Notes under the pieces: model-generated
Database searches by the model: none
What the model saw: only the letters and a program-made list of their open reading frames with translations
What the model was told of the DNA's origin: nothing
Made by a program: the position numbers and the translations under genes
Assembly (NCBI GenBank): GCA_020310875.1
Contig: CM035416.1
Coordinates: forward strand, 76,495,080 to 76,559,079
DNA: 64,000 nucleotides
Direction of reading: 5' to 3'
From: Ceratopteris richardii
Lineage: Eukaryota; Streptophyta; Polypodiopsida; Polypodiales; Pteridaceae
Shown: piece by piece, positions 40,801 to 55,635 of the stretch
Layout of the letters: every line of letters starts with the position of its first letter
How positions within the stretch are numbered: the first letter of the stretch is position 1

Positions 40801-43800
40801 TCCTATGTAATCTTTCTTCTCCGTCTCTTCTATTGGGACTACAACTTCTCCTTGTTATCATAAGATTCTCCCATGAGAGCTTCTTGTCTAGGAATTCTTA
40901 CTAGAATTTTCCTGTCCACTATTTCTTACTTCTTGAAATGGTCTAGCACTTTCAAGAAGGGTTCTTCCTCTCCTTGTGTGGGGGATTGTTTCTTCATTTT
41001 TTCTTTTTGCTCTCAATATCTTCCTACATAGCTAACACAACTTCGTGCTTATGCCCTTCCTATTCTTGATTTTTGGCCTCTATGAAGAGTACATACTCTT
41101 CCTCTAAATCACAAAAGGGCTCCATAATGATGGATTCTAAATCCTCATCACTTGCCTCTATTATTACATCTATAAGAGGCTCACATTCCTCAATGATGGG
41201 TTCAAACATGAGAGGTCCCATCATGAATACCGAGATGTCATAGCCATCTTCATCACAATGGGGTGTCCATTATTCCTCATTCACAACTATGTCCATCGTG
41301 GCTAAAATTTTTGCCCAACCATGGGTTCAATTCTTCATCTGGGAATACCACAGGTGCATAGGCTAGGTCTTGAAGTGATATACTGTTTTCAATAGCACCT
41401 AAGTTTCTAGCTTCTAATCTCTTTTCCTCATTCACCGTAACTTTACACATCCATATGTGTGAGTCCTCATACATCCATGAGGTGTCTAATCCTATTGAAT
41501 GCATGGATTCAATCTCATCTGATATTTTATGGATTGGATTCCATTGCAGGGGTGGTACATCTCTATGAGAATATTCATTGCGATTAATTTTGGTAGTTAC
41601 TCCTAAATGCTATAAGTATAAGGAATTGCTTCCCCAATCCTACACTGTTTGCAATTTCATCATGAATGGAATACCTAAAAATAATCTCATAGACATTATT
41701 ATTTCCAAAATCACATATGGAAAAAGTGTGTTCAAACTCTACATTGCATGTGGTAAGAGTTATCCCTTCTAATAATCCTAGGGCCTTCTCGATATGTCCG
41801 TCTACCATTTGCAATTTCATCATTGTAGGTCTTAGATTAGGTTCACCCCATCGTTTCCATAGGGAAGTGGTGGCAATGGAAACTCCTACTCTTGAATCTA
41901 AGATTTCCTTCGTTGTATAGCCTTGGTACATGATAGGTAGATAGGTATTTCCTTCTTCTGCTTCACTCATATCTCCTATCTTATCTATATGTATCTCTAG
42001 TACCATCTTTTGAGAACCTACATGAGAGTGGGAATTAGCAACTTCTGGAAATTAGTTTGGTAAATGCTTCCACAACTCAAGTTTGACTTTTAGAAGTTCC
42101 TCTAAAGTGAGGTGACATTGCACTTTGTGTTCTTGACTACTTTTGTGTTCCTTGGTAGAACTGATTCATCATTTCTAACCATGACTGTGGGGGCTATCAT
42201 CTGAATAGACTTAGATTCCCAAGGGCCTCTGAAGTGTGGCAATTCCTATAAGGAATTGGATTCAAAGACTAATCTTCGAATCGATTGCATGTCTTCTTGC
42301 TCCCCATATATAGATAGAATATCCAGAGGGAATTGATCATGAAGATCATCCACTTCTTGGATAGGAGGGCGGTCTTCTCTCTCCTTGGACCATTTTCCCT
42401 CTTGTATCTCCCCCAAGATTTCTTGGGAGTAGTCATTTATAGAGGAAGGAATTCCATCATCCATAGAATTAGGAACAAAAGATTCCTGTGGTGGTAAGCT
42501 TACCCTTTCGCTTCAACTATTTTAAGTCTCTGGAGTAGCTAAAGTCTTAGGTTTAGCTATCACTTGCTCTAATCTCTCCAAAAGTCCTTTGAAATGTAAT
42601 TTTCACACAAAGCTTGTCTGATTGAAAAAATGGCTCGCATCAAACATAGCCTAAGCTAGTTCCATATTTTCACACAAAGCTTGGTCCTCTCAATCTCTAA
42701 ATCGCTAGGCCTTCTTGGGTAGGTTCTGCTAAGACTGATCCTACTCTAGGTTGTGGTGGGATGAATGGTGGGGTTTGAGAGTGCATTTGAGATACAAGTT
42801 CTACTATTTTTGTTTTCCTTTCCCTAAGAATTTCTTCTAATTCACTCAATTTCCTAGTCCATTGTCTCTTCATTCTCTCTCCGCTATCCTTCCTAGATCT
42901 TTTCCTCTTTTTACCTGTGCTCTTTGATGCACTAGCCTCTGACTTCTTTTCCTAATCTATGTCTAGTGTCCTCTATGGAGTCTTTGCTCTACTGACCACT
43001 TGTACATGGGTGATATTTGCCAAGACAATAACATTGACTAGACTGATCTTTTGAGCATTGGCTAGGTCTTTAGGAAAATCTTTGAGGAGATGCTCTTTTC
43101 CATAATTAGGACAAAAACATTGAATCATTATGGGTTGAGGCTATCGTGGTGGAGAAAGTGGGCAATCACATATAAAGTGGTCCCCCTTACATCTATAGCA
43201 TGGTCTTATAGGGGCTTTCATAGGTCTCATTTGTCTCAATTGGGGCCTCAACTTTGGGTTTGTATACATAAAATTGGAATATTGTGGCTCCCAATTAGGT
43301 TCAATCACTAATACTTCATATTGATAGATATCATTATGCTCAAGGGATTTTTTATAGTAAGACAATGGGTTATCTACATGGATAGAGCCAAAACTTTGAG
43401 TGTTAGGGTCACTATCTTAGATCATAAGGGATGCTGCCACTATGGCTCTATTTAAGTTGTCATCTGTCATAGCATATTTGATTAATATCACATTGGCAGG
43501 GGATGGTGGTTGCTGACCTAACATAGGTTGATGTCTTTGTTGCGCATGATAGTGTGGTTGGTATGGTTATTGTGGCCTATATTATGGTCGTGATTGGTAC
43601 TAGTTTTGATATCTACCTGGCTACTTATAGGGTTGGTGGTAGTTTTGCCTAATTGCCTATTTATTGTAGGGACAATCATGCATAGTATGATGTGTATTTC
43701 CTCTCAATGGTGTAGTACTAGGCATTTAGATTTCTTGAATTCAGAGCTAGCAATGGGCATATGTTGGCCATGTGGTCTCCTCCACAAGTGTAGCATCACT

Positions 43801-44225
43801 TCATTGAGAACATTCTATGGGTTTGTCTATTGGTTACTCCTACTTTTGGCCCACTTATTGTGCTAATTCATCTATTGAGGCTAAGGGTTTGGACGTGAAG
43901 CTAGTGGATCAATCTGAATCCTTATAGAGTTTAGAAATTTCTAACTCATCACCAAAATTATCCTTAATATCGATGCAAATTTTTACACATTGCTCTATGG
44001 TGCATGGTTCCTTAAGATAGACATAAGATTGTATTTACGCACTTAATATGCCATCTAAAAATAAGGAAACTTGCTTAGCCTGAGTAGGTAGTTCTAGAAT
44101 TGGAAATCTTTCAATGCATTGTCGAAACCTGCATCCTACTAGCCTAATAGTTTGCTGTGTATTTTGCTTAAAACTATGGATCAATGAGGAGGTGTCCACC
44201 AATGGTTTTTGCTTCATGCGTCATA
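37812..44225 (-). pseudogene. Decayed, reversed copy of the same gypsy family
   Basis: Read on the minus strand from gag (right) to the integrase C-terminus (left). Gag LIHSFKQNTQQTIRLVG (about 44,150) and LFLDGILSA; zinc knuckle CYRCKGDHFICDC (about 43,190); protease with DSR in place of DSG (about 41,895); RT EWVSPIFVMPKKNGKL (about 40,540) and IYVDDMC (about 40,190); RNase H FHVCVDASNF (about 39,775); extra H2C2 domain LAHVGTLGQHHSKHTTL and CKDC (about 39,150-39,030); integrase debris; C-terminal QKTYFDAHVKDKGLKAGKLV (about 37,940). Both LTRs are missing and the gag N-terminus is cut at about 44,225. It confirms the polyprotein order and the doubled zinc domain of the intact element. Confidence 0.88.
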
Positions 44226-44236
44226 GCTCATGCATA

Positions 44237-44617
44237 TCCTAGTTGAGTAAGAAGCAACCTACTGTGGCCACTTCCAGTTTTGAGGTTGAGTATAGCGAAG
44301 CTTTCATAGCGATTGTTGAGTGTGTGTGGCTCAGACGCCTTATGGCTGATTTGGGTGTTGGTCAGTCTTCTGCCACCACCATCTTCACTGATAGTCAGAG
44401 TGCATTGGCAATTGCGAAGAACCCTGTGTTCCATGCTCTCACTAAGTACATTGAGGTGCGTTATCATTATGTCAGGGAGAGGTTCTTTGCTGTACAGATT
44501 AGCTCGGCATATGTGCCCATGGAGGAGAACATTGCAAACCTTTTCACAAAGGCTCTGCCTAGGGAGAAGTTTGAAGCTTTCCACAAAGCTTTTGGCTTAC
44601 TTACTTTTGTGGATTGA
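44237..44617 (+). pseudogene. Ty1/copia RNase H fragment
   Basis: An open stretch with KKQPTVATSSFEVEYSEAF, WLRRLMADLGV, TIFTDSQSALAIAKNPVFHA, TKYIEVRYHYVRER and ENIANLFTKALP is the C-terminal end of a copia polyprotein. The glutamate of the usual STEAEY motif survives as SSFEVEY. It belongs to a different copia lineage from the nested element and is cut off upstream at about 44,237 by the gypsy remnant. Confidence 0.85.
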
Positions 44618-44692
44618 TTCCACATAACTTGGCACTTCCTTATACATGAGTGCCAGCTCCTTGTTCACCGTATCACTCCCAAAAGGGTATTT

Positions 44693-44998
44693 GTTGATAT
44701 ATTTAGGTAGTGATGTGTGTGAACACACTAGGATCATTGGGGCACTTTTTTCCCTCTTTAGGATGTTTTTTTCCCTCGGCTTGTATATGTGCCTATCACC
44801 CTAATGGGTTACTTATCGTTGTACATTCTAGTGGTAATACATTCAGTATTGTGTGTTGTGCTCCAAGCTTCTTCTTCTTCCTTGTGTTGTTCACATGCTT
44901 TCGCAGACCTCGAATTCCAACAACCACCCTTCTCTTTTCCATATTGAAGAAATCTTAAAATTGTTTTCACATCTTTAGCAAGGGGGTTTCTTCTTCTA
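44693..44998 (+). repeat. Probable LTR of the copia fragment
   Basis: Begins TGTTGATATATTTAGG after a short purine run (AAAAGGG) downstream of the RNase H stop, and could end at CTTCTACA near 44,998. About 306 bp. No second copy is seen here, so the ends are estimates. Confidence 0.45.
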
Positions 44999-44999
44999 C

Positions 45000-46354
45000 A
45001 CACCCATGGACCCTATGCATACCATGAAGGACTTTGGTGAATCACTTCTACCTAGGGTATGTGGCACAAACTTTGAGGCACCTAAAATGAGATATGAGAA
45101 CATGATGAGATACTTCAAAAGAAGCATTATGAAGAGGAAAAACTTGCAAGATGGTGAACACAATTGTTTTCTGTCATGGTGATGACACACATTCCAAGTT
45201 TGGGATCAAGAACTTCCCATTTTCCCAGTTTGATGATCAACAAGATGGCCAACTTGTTTTATCATAGTTATCCTAGTTTGATGATTTTTATTTGGATAAA
45301 TCCTACTCTAAAAGTGATAAAGTGAAGTTTGCTGCTAATTATTTATTACAGAAGGCTCAATCATAGTGCACATTGTTCGATGATATGGAAGTCCTTTCAG
45401 GAGAACACTAAGGATTCTTTTCTTCCCTTGCAGTTCCATCTACATGCTTGATGTTCATGGACCAAGTTCACTTCTAAGGATGATGATACTGTTATAACTT
45501 AAATAGAGCGCTTCTTGCAAAGCCTACTACTTGTTCACATGCCTGAAGATGTTCGTGAAGATACCTTGAAGAGGAAGTGTGAAGATGGTTTGGAGATGGG
45601 GATCCAAGCCAAGCTTCACACAACTTCACACACTCTGACCTATAGCACTTTGCAAAGCTATTTATTTTTCTCATGATGTAGAGAAGAAGTTTCAATGGAT
45701 TATCAAGTCGATTTGTTTTCAACAACCATGTCATAAACAAACTTTCGACAAGTCTAACTTTTTTTTATTATCAAACTTTCATTTTTTTCTTTAATCATGT
45801 ATTTGTTTATAGTAAGAATAAGAATGCATATGAGACACATTTAGAAATAGGTTTTTAGATGCCAGAAGACACTTTAGTTACTTTTTGCAAAGTAAACTAG
45901 AATATTTAGGGCATATCATTTCTAGTCAATGAGTTCATGCAAAACCTAATGAAAATTGAAGTAATTATAGAATGATATAGACTCAGTCAGTTAATGATGT
46001 ACATTTTTTTTAATTGGGTTAACTAGTTTCTATAGGTAGTTGTTAAACCCCTTACTTTATTATTAAATAATCACAATAGATCCATAAGACTTCATTAACA
46101 TCTCATTATGATCAATTAATTTCTACATATAATTCATAATCACAATAATTTAACTCCTCCACATTACATTTCCATGCATGTGCTTTTACATGGAACATGC
46201 TTATATTGTTTAGTGATAGGACATATGATTGGCCATCCATGTCTATTTTATTTATATCAACTGATATCGGTTTCTTTTTCAGTTAGGGGCATGTTATCAC
46301 TTATGGAATGTTGAATTTTGGAGTTTGATTTATATATTTATTAATGTGTTTTGA
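45000..46354 (+). other. Degenerate coding-like sequence, unidentified, then AT-rich spacer
   Basis: Open pieces on the plus strand, such as PRVCGTNFEAPKMRYENMMR (about 45,050) and MPEDVREDTLKRKCEDGLEM (about 45,540), separated by stops, look like remains of a retrotransposon gag. I cannot assign the family. From about 45,760 to 46,354 only AT-rich spacer is seen. Confidence 0.35.
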
Positions 46355-49926
<3,572 letters not shown>

Positions 49927-50130
49927 ATGGGCAAAGCGGCAGTCTGTACTTGCAGAACTGCAAGCCTTGGAATGTGGGAAACATGCAGCTGGATATGTTG
50001 GAAGACGCAGAAGATGGTCAGCTGTGCCAGGAAGGCCGGCAGGTGCTTTTCATTCCTTTTCAGCGAGTTCCGTGACCATGCCGCCCCACGACGTTCCAGT
50101 CTGCGGAAATGTACGCATGCCAGCCATTGA
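49927..50130 (+). other. Possible upstream ORF in the RING gene leader
   Basis: A 67-codon open frame (MGKAAVCTCRTASLGMWETC...) in the 350 bp before the RING gene ATG; an overlapping frame starts at 49,967. GC content rises here to match the gene, so this is probably transcribed leader. Whether it is translated is unknown, and no family match is recognised. Confidence 0.3.
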
Positions 50131-50275
50131 TGGCCTTGATCGCAGTTTCATGTTCCGCAGGCTATGCTGAACCTTGCGTTTTTGCGGGACAGCCAGAAAA
50201 TGCTGTGTATCTTCATCCGGGGTTCTTGTTCTGATTTATGTCAGGTTCGTGGATGCGTAAAAGCTGCTTGGAATC

Positions 50276-51427
50276 ATGGTAAATGAACCTCGTCACTCCG
50301 CTGATCGCCGTCAAGGCCTGTCGTCCGCTGCCGTTTCTGGCCTCGGGCAGAAGATTGTCTCGCTGTTCAGCCCGATCAAGAAGGAAGGCGGTATGCCGCG
50401 ACTTGCCGCTCTTCTAAGCTGTTCCGTCCCTCCTGCGACGCCTACAGGGAGCTCGATAAGTTGTTTCAGCATCTCTTATAGGCCAGCTGGTCCTCGTTCT
50501 TTGCTTATTTGCGGTAGCCGTAGCGCAAGCTTTATGCAGATCGAGGAGAATGGCTTTCCCGTTACTGCTTCGCATCTTTCATTTGAAGAGATGCAGATTG
50601 CGGAAGCTTACTGGCGTTCTGTGGCGGACGAATCTCTGCATCATGGAGCCTTAATAGAGCAGGAGAACTTCCGATCGATCGTCAGAAGTGATCTCAGAGA
50701 GGAAGCCGAGGGGTCTCCGATGCAAATTTCACCCTCTTCTACCATTATACAGTGCTGCTCTACACCTATAGATTCTAGACTTTGTCCAGATCGAAACGAA
50801 GGCGCCATGGCTACATCAGATTGCAGAAGAATTGCGCTACAGAACCGCCGGACGCACAGCTGGCGGCTCAACACGATGCTCGATGATTCACCGAATCTTA
50901 TCCAGAGCTATAAGGAACGCATAAGCAGAAGTAGTGAGTTCCCTCTCTCAAAGCCCGTTGAAGCAGGCAATGTTTCCATGCCGTCCTCAAGGCTTACAGA
51001 ACGTCATGCTGCCCGATCGTCAACCACTCTTTTCTCCCTTATTCCGAGAGATATTGACATCGAAATGGAGACCAGTAACAAAAGATCCACAACATCCGTC
51101 TCCTTACTGACTCTACTCCAACAAGAAAATGTTCGCTGTAGCTTTGAGTATAGCGCCTTCCAAGCAGCTCTCGAGGCACTGCAGGAGAAGGACAATGAAG
51201 ACGACTTGGAACAAGCTGGTAAAGGTCTGGATGAATCTATGATCTCAGCGAGTCATAGAAACACAGATCGGGCTGTGCCCATGCTATCGTGCTGCATCTG
51301 CATGACGAGCCCCAAAGGCGCCGCTTTGATTCCTTGCGGACACACCTTCTGCCGCGCGTGTTCCAGACAACTTTCCTCGTGCCCTCTCTGCAATATTACC
51401 ATTATCCAAGTCCTAGACATATTCTAG
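50276..51427 (+). CDS. Single-exon RING-finger protein, probable E3 ubiquitin ligase
   Basis: 383 residues, ATG at 50,276, TAG at 51,425. A C-terminal C3HC4 RING (about residues 337-375) reads CCICMTSPKGAALIPCGHTF, CRACSRQL, CPLC, giving C-X2-C-X11-C-X1-H-X2-C-X2-C-X6-C-X2-C. All eight zinc ligands are present, and the tail ends IIQVLDIF. Known: a family of plant RING proteins has this RING at the very C-terminus with a (L/V)DIF ending and a long disordered N-terminal part; RING domains recruit E2 enzymes to ubiquitinate substrates. The rest is Ser-rich and low in structure, with FEEMQIAEAYWRSVADESL (about residues 103-121) as the only other helix-like conserved-looking stretch. No signal peptide or membrane segment. 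The gap between the sixth and seventh ligands (6 residues) is short. GC content and codon use are distinct from the surrounding repeats. It is the one ordinary host gene in the window. Substrate unknown. Confidence 0.85.
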   Translation: MVNEPRHSADRRQGLSSAAVSGLGQKIVSLFSPIKKEGGMPRLAALLSCSVPPATPTGSSISCFSISYRPAGPRSLLICGSRSASFMQIEENGFPVTASHLSFEEMQIAEAYWRSVADESLHHGALIEQENFRSIVRSDLREEAEGSPMQISPSSTIIQCCSTPIDSRLCPDRNEGAMATSDCRRIALQNRRTHSWRLNTMLDDSPNLIQSYKERISRSSEFPLSKPVEAGNVSMPSSRLTERHAARSSTTLFSLIPRDIDIEMETSNKRSTTSVSLLTLLQQENVRCSFEYSAFQAALEALQEKDNEDDLEQAGKGLDESMISASHRNTDRAVPMLSCCICMTSPKGAALIPCGHTFCRACSRQLSSCPLCNITIIQVLDIF

Positions 51428-52080
51428 TGAAGAAAAATTGTAAGGCGGCGGAAATAGACAAGGTTCACCTTCCGACGATCGCCATTGATGGTCCCTGCAG
51501 GAAGCATCTTTCTGACGAGCCAGAGCATTTTCGACAACAGCTTGACATATGTCTCTGCATATTCTTTGTGGGATCCGATCCATCCTCGTTCTTCTGATGA
51601 GATGGCCAATTTCAGCAATGCTAAACTTTCCTCCTCGTCTTTCTCCGGCGTCTGTCAGAGAATTATACAGCAGCGAACTGTACAAGATTCAGCTCCCAAC
51701 CATCACCATTGATATTTAGCTGGTAATTCCGCCGCATTTTCGCTAACATGTTGACAAATATTTCTACAAATCTTTGTTGGATCCGGTTCATTCTCGTTCT
51801 GCGAATGAGATTACCGATTCTAGTAACGCTTAACTTTCCTCGTGCCCTCTCTACAGCACCAACATAATCCAAGTCCAGACGTATTTTAATGCAGAAAAAT
51901 AACAGTGCTGCAGAGATATACAACCTTCAGCATACCAAGATCGCCATTGATATTCAACTGGTGATTTGTAGGCAACATCTTTTTGACGATTCAAAGTGTT
52001 TTTACTAGCAATTTGGCATATGCATCTGCGTAATTTCTTTTTGGATCCGACTCAATTTCTTTCTAGTAGTCAGATGATCC
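51371..52080 (+). repeat. Three diverged tandem copies derived from the 3' end of the RING gene
   Basis: Units at about 51,371-51,625, 51,626-51,832 and 51,833-52,080. Each starts CTTTCCTC. Units 1 and 3 share TCGTGCCCTCTCT, ATCCAAGTCC and GATCGCCATTGAT; all three share versions of a TTTTCG..AACA..TTGACAwAT..GGATCCG..TTCTCGTTCT block. Unit 1 includes the last ~57 bp of the RING coding sequence, so units 2 and 3 contain decayed copies of the CPLC-to-stop segment. Confidence 0.75.
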
Positions 52081-53205
52081 AAGTAAGAGGAGTCGATTCG
52101 TTCTTATCAATGTATAATCAGCCATAAGAGACCTTGCATATCCCTCTTTCAGTGCACATGATTAGATAGCATAAACTTTCTTATGATATCCAGTTTTTTT
52201 GTTTGGCTTTATGTGACAAAGTTTTACTAGACGCTACGAGTAAGGCGTAATCAACTTTGTGCTCAACTTTGTAATCTTCATGAAATTCATCAACTCTGAA
52301 GATTGCACATCCTACCATTGAATTCTGACCAAGCGGGTCCCTTTGGTCAAGATTATCAAACTAATCTATAATTCAAAAGTTATAATTTCCTAGAGATCAT
52401 TGTCTATTTGGACGGCCTAAATTAGTAAATTATTGGATTTCAAAACTCCAATTCCTTGACCATTGCTAGCTTCTTCCTGGTCAAATATTGCGACGAACAC
52501 TATGAAAACCAAGACGGCACAATCTATTTACTTTCACTTGACTTGGATCACACAAATGATAAAGAAAAAATACTTAGTGCCCTCAAATTTAGTGACACAT
52601 ACTTTTAGTGCCCTCAAATCTAGTGACATAGAAGGCAAGTTCAAGGAGATCACACGCACACCTAGGGGTAACCTCTAACCAAGATCATTAAGCTTAGAAT
52701 ATTACCCTCTAATGTTTCTTGGAAGGTGATGTACATAGAATAGCGAACAAAATAGAAAATTTTGGACAAATAGCGCTAGGTCCCCATTCACAATGAATTT
52801 TGTACAAATACCGCAACACCATGTTCCCAAACTTGCCCTCGGAGCAAATGGATAAGGCTAGAAACACATATTGAGAAGTATGAGAGAGAGAGAGAACAAA
52901 CCCAGAGCCAATCCCAGAACCTTTAGATTGCTCCAAAATGCAGCAAAAGCATTTGATTATGAGTGGGCCTAGCAAAAATAGTTAAAAAATTAAAAGGACA
53001 CCCTCTACAAGTGAACCCGATGGGGATCTCTTTGATAAATCCAATTCATGAAGGAATGTCTAGGTTTCACCAAACTTTGCCCTAGGCTAGAATGAACAAG
53101 AAATTTGACAATTGTACAACTCCCACTTGCAATCAACTTAGGTCAACACTATCAAGAGCCTGAAAGACACATTTGATCCTTGAAGTGCCAAATCACATAA
53201 AAACT
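52081..53205. other. Spacer without a supported gene
   Basis: AT-rich. A small duplication TAGTGCCCTCAAATyTAGTGACA lies at about 52,576-52,626, and a GAGAGAGAGAG tract near 52,882. No coding region seen. Confidence 0.5.
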
Positions 53206-53480
53206 TTTCATTGATGGATCTACAGATCCCTATGATCATGTAGTTGAGTTCAAATAGATCATGTACATTGAGCAAATCACTCATTTTTTCACCCAATAGC
53301 TAGCTTTTGGCTTTATTCTTGTATTGAAAATTAGCTTTGGGTAGTTCCAATCCTCGTACATTGCATAATTTGGACATCTAGAAATGCTCATGGATGACTT
53401 CATAAGTGGGCTTTTCAAGCATACGGTGAAAAGAAATTTATCTTCTCTAGTTTACAACTTCGAATGTATCAGATAGAAGT
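53206..53480 (+). pseudogene. gypsy gag fragment
   Basis: PYDHVVEFK, then stops, then FTQ..LAFGFILVLKISFG and NLSSLVYNFEC align in order with the capsid region of the intact element (PYDHVAEF, LFTQYNAFGLTLR, NISSLIHSF). Three in-frame stops are TAG. No other part of that copy is seen nearby. Confidence 0.7.
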
Positions 53481-54059
53481 CTATCGGAGTTGCAGCTAGG
53501 ATATGCAAAATAGTACGTGGATAAATATCATGTCAGTGAGAGACTCTCCATGAAGATATCAAATTCATTGCTTTTTGATGGAAGGAAAAATGGTCAAGGA
53601 AGATCCCTTGTCTACATTTGTAGAATATCTACTTTAAATGAGTGCAACTTTTTCTACCCCTTCCCCATTTTTTTCACTCTTTTCATGCATGTATCAAGCA
53701 TAGGGAGTTGTTAGGTGAAGGTAGATGATCCTCGACACTTGGTTTTTTTCCTCCATAACTTTGCTTAAAAACTCGAAATCCTTATGAATCGATATATGTG
53801 TCTCGTTGAGTGCTTGGAAAAGAACGTGTGGTTGATCATATTTGAATATCAAAGTTAGGAGAAAATATCGATTTTGTGTTTGTTGTTGCACCAAGTATCA
53901 TGGAGCATACCCGAGTGTAGAAGGTGTTGGTGAGTTCCTTGCATGCACTTATTTGACCCACCCATGCATTAACCATCTTGTAGAGCACATGCTTCTATGC
54001 ACTTGGTCAGGTCATACTCTCAATTTGACAATTTGATGTGTGCATGTGAAGCCACCAGT

Positions 54060-54161
54060 TGAGGACTACCTAGTCTTACTTGTCCCGAGTAGCATGTACT
54101 AGTCCTCACTTGTTGGACGTGTGAGGACTACCTAGTCTTACTTGTCCCGAGTAGCATGTAC
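54060..54161 (+). repeat. 40-bp direct repeat, 62-bp period
   Basis: Identical 40-bp copies at 54,060-54,099 and 54,122-54,161, each starting TGAGGACTACCTAGTC and ending AGCATGTAC, joined by a spacer containing AGTCCTCAC, the complement of the repeat's start. Confidence 0.9.
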
Positions 54162-55244
54162 ATACATGATGGTTAAAGTGTCATTGTGGAGATATTGTAC
54201 ATGAAAATGGAGTTATGTATTGTGGCAATTCATCAAACTTTGCACTTGTTTTCTAATACATTCCAATGTGTGTGTGTTTGTAGCAAGTTCCTTAGGATTA
54301 GGTGAAGATTTGGAAGATTAGGGTTTAGAACATAGGGAATGAGTGGAATTAGGTAGGCTAGGACTTCCCAAATTCATAAAATAAAAAAAAAAGAATTTTA
54401 TGTTGGATAGTGACCTTGGTCAATGTCAAAATACCAAAAAACTACATCTCATACTCACTTGAAGAACTAAGTCTCATGAAAGCATTCATTGGTGAATTTT
54501 ATTGTGGGAGTTTCAAACATATAGAACTGCTCATACACTAGGCCTTGAAGCTTGAAAATTTATCGGAAGAATATGAGGTGATCCCTACACATTGATCTAC
54601 TTAGCTTTGCAAACACACATGCGCGTCGGTAGAAACAACACCACCTGAGTATTGTGATACATGTTTTAGCTAAAGAGTGGGAATTTTTGTGATCCAAGCA
54701 CACGGATAGAGGAGAGCAGGAGGAATGTATATATAGGAATAAAATCAAAACTAGGTGTGTAAAAGTACAAGTATTGTGACATTGATTGAGTCAAGCACCG
54801 TGATACCAAATTTCGATGTGTCATTGATACTTTGGCAAGTGTTGTATATCGCCAACGCGTTACACCTAGTCATGTGTACTAATACTTAAGTATCATATTT
54901 TGCGGCCACTTGAGTATCCTCACATGATAGACTTTAGTGGAAAAAATAGGGGTATGCGTATCTTTTGAAGTAGTCTTAGGGACAGTCTCTCAATCACTAG
55001 AGGTATCAAAATAGGTTGAATATAGGCTTCTTTGGGTCACACTCTCAACTGAGGAAATAATGCTTCTTCTCCTTCCTAAGACATGTCTGACCACAGGTTC
55101 ATTCACGGGTGTGTTCTCCTCTCTATTTTTCCTAATTCTTGGGCTCTTACTATGTCTATGTTTGTGATGTTTTGGAGTTTTATAGCTGAACAAATAATTT
55201 CTTATCAATTCTCCAAGTATCTTTTTGTCATCTACAGAATACAC

Positions 55245-55600
55245 GACACTTGCAATTTAGACAACACATGATACTTAAGACCACGATATGATACCTACAC
55301 GCCACGATACATGATACCTAGATTTGAACGTTACATGAAACTTGAGATTAAGTGATACATGATACTCAGTGTCATGACACATGACACTTGATGTAAGTAT
55401 CATTGATACACGACACTAGGAGTGTTGAAAATACACAATGTGGGGTCACAAATGTGACACGATACTCAAGGTTTCGATGACACATGACACTTGGGGTCTT
55501 CATGATACATGATCCTCAAGAAGGTATGGATGATACATGATATTGGATAGAAATGATACACAACACTAATACCCCCCCAAGATGACATATGATACTCGAT
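55245..55600. repeat. Degenerate GATACATGATACT short-repeat tract
   Basis: At least fifteen imperfect copies of a 12-14-bp motif around CAYGATACATGAYACT. Similar but sparser copies run back to about 54,780. No open frame. Probably a decayed minisatellite. Confidence 0.7.
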
Positions 55601-55635
55601 ACAGGAGAGGTTGAATATAGGACTTCTCTATAGTA

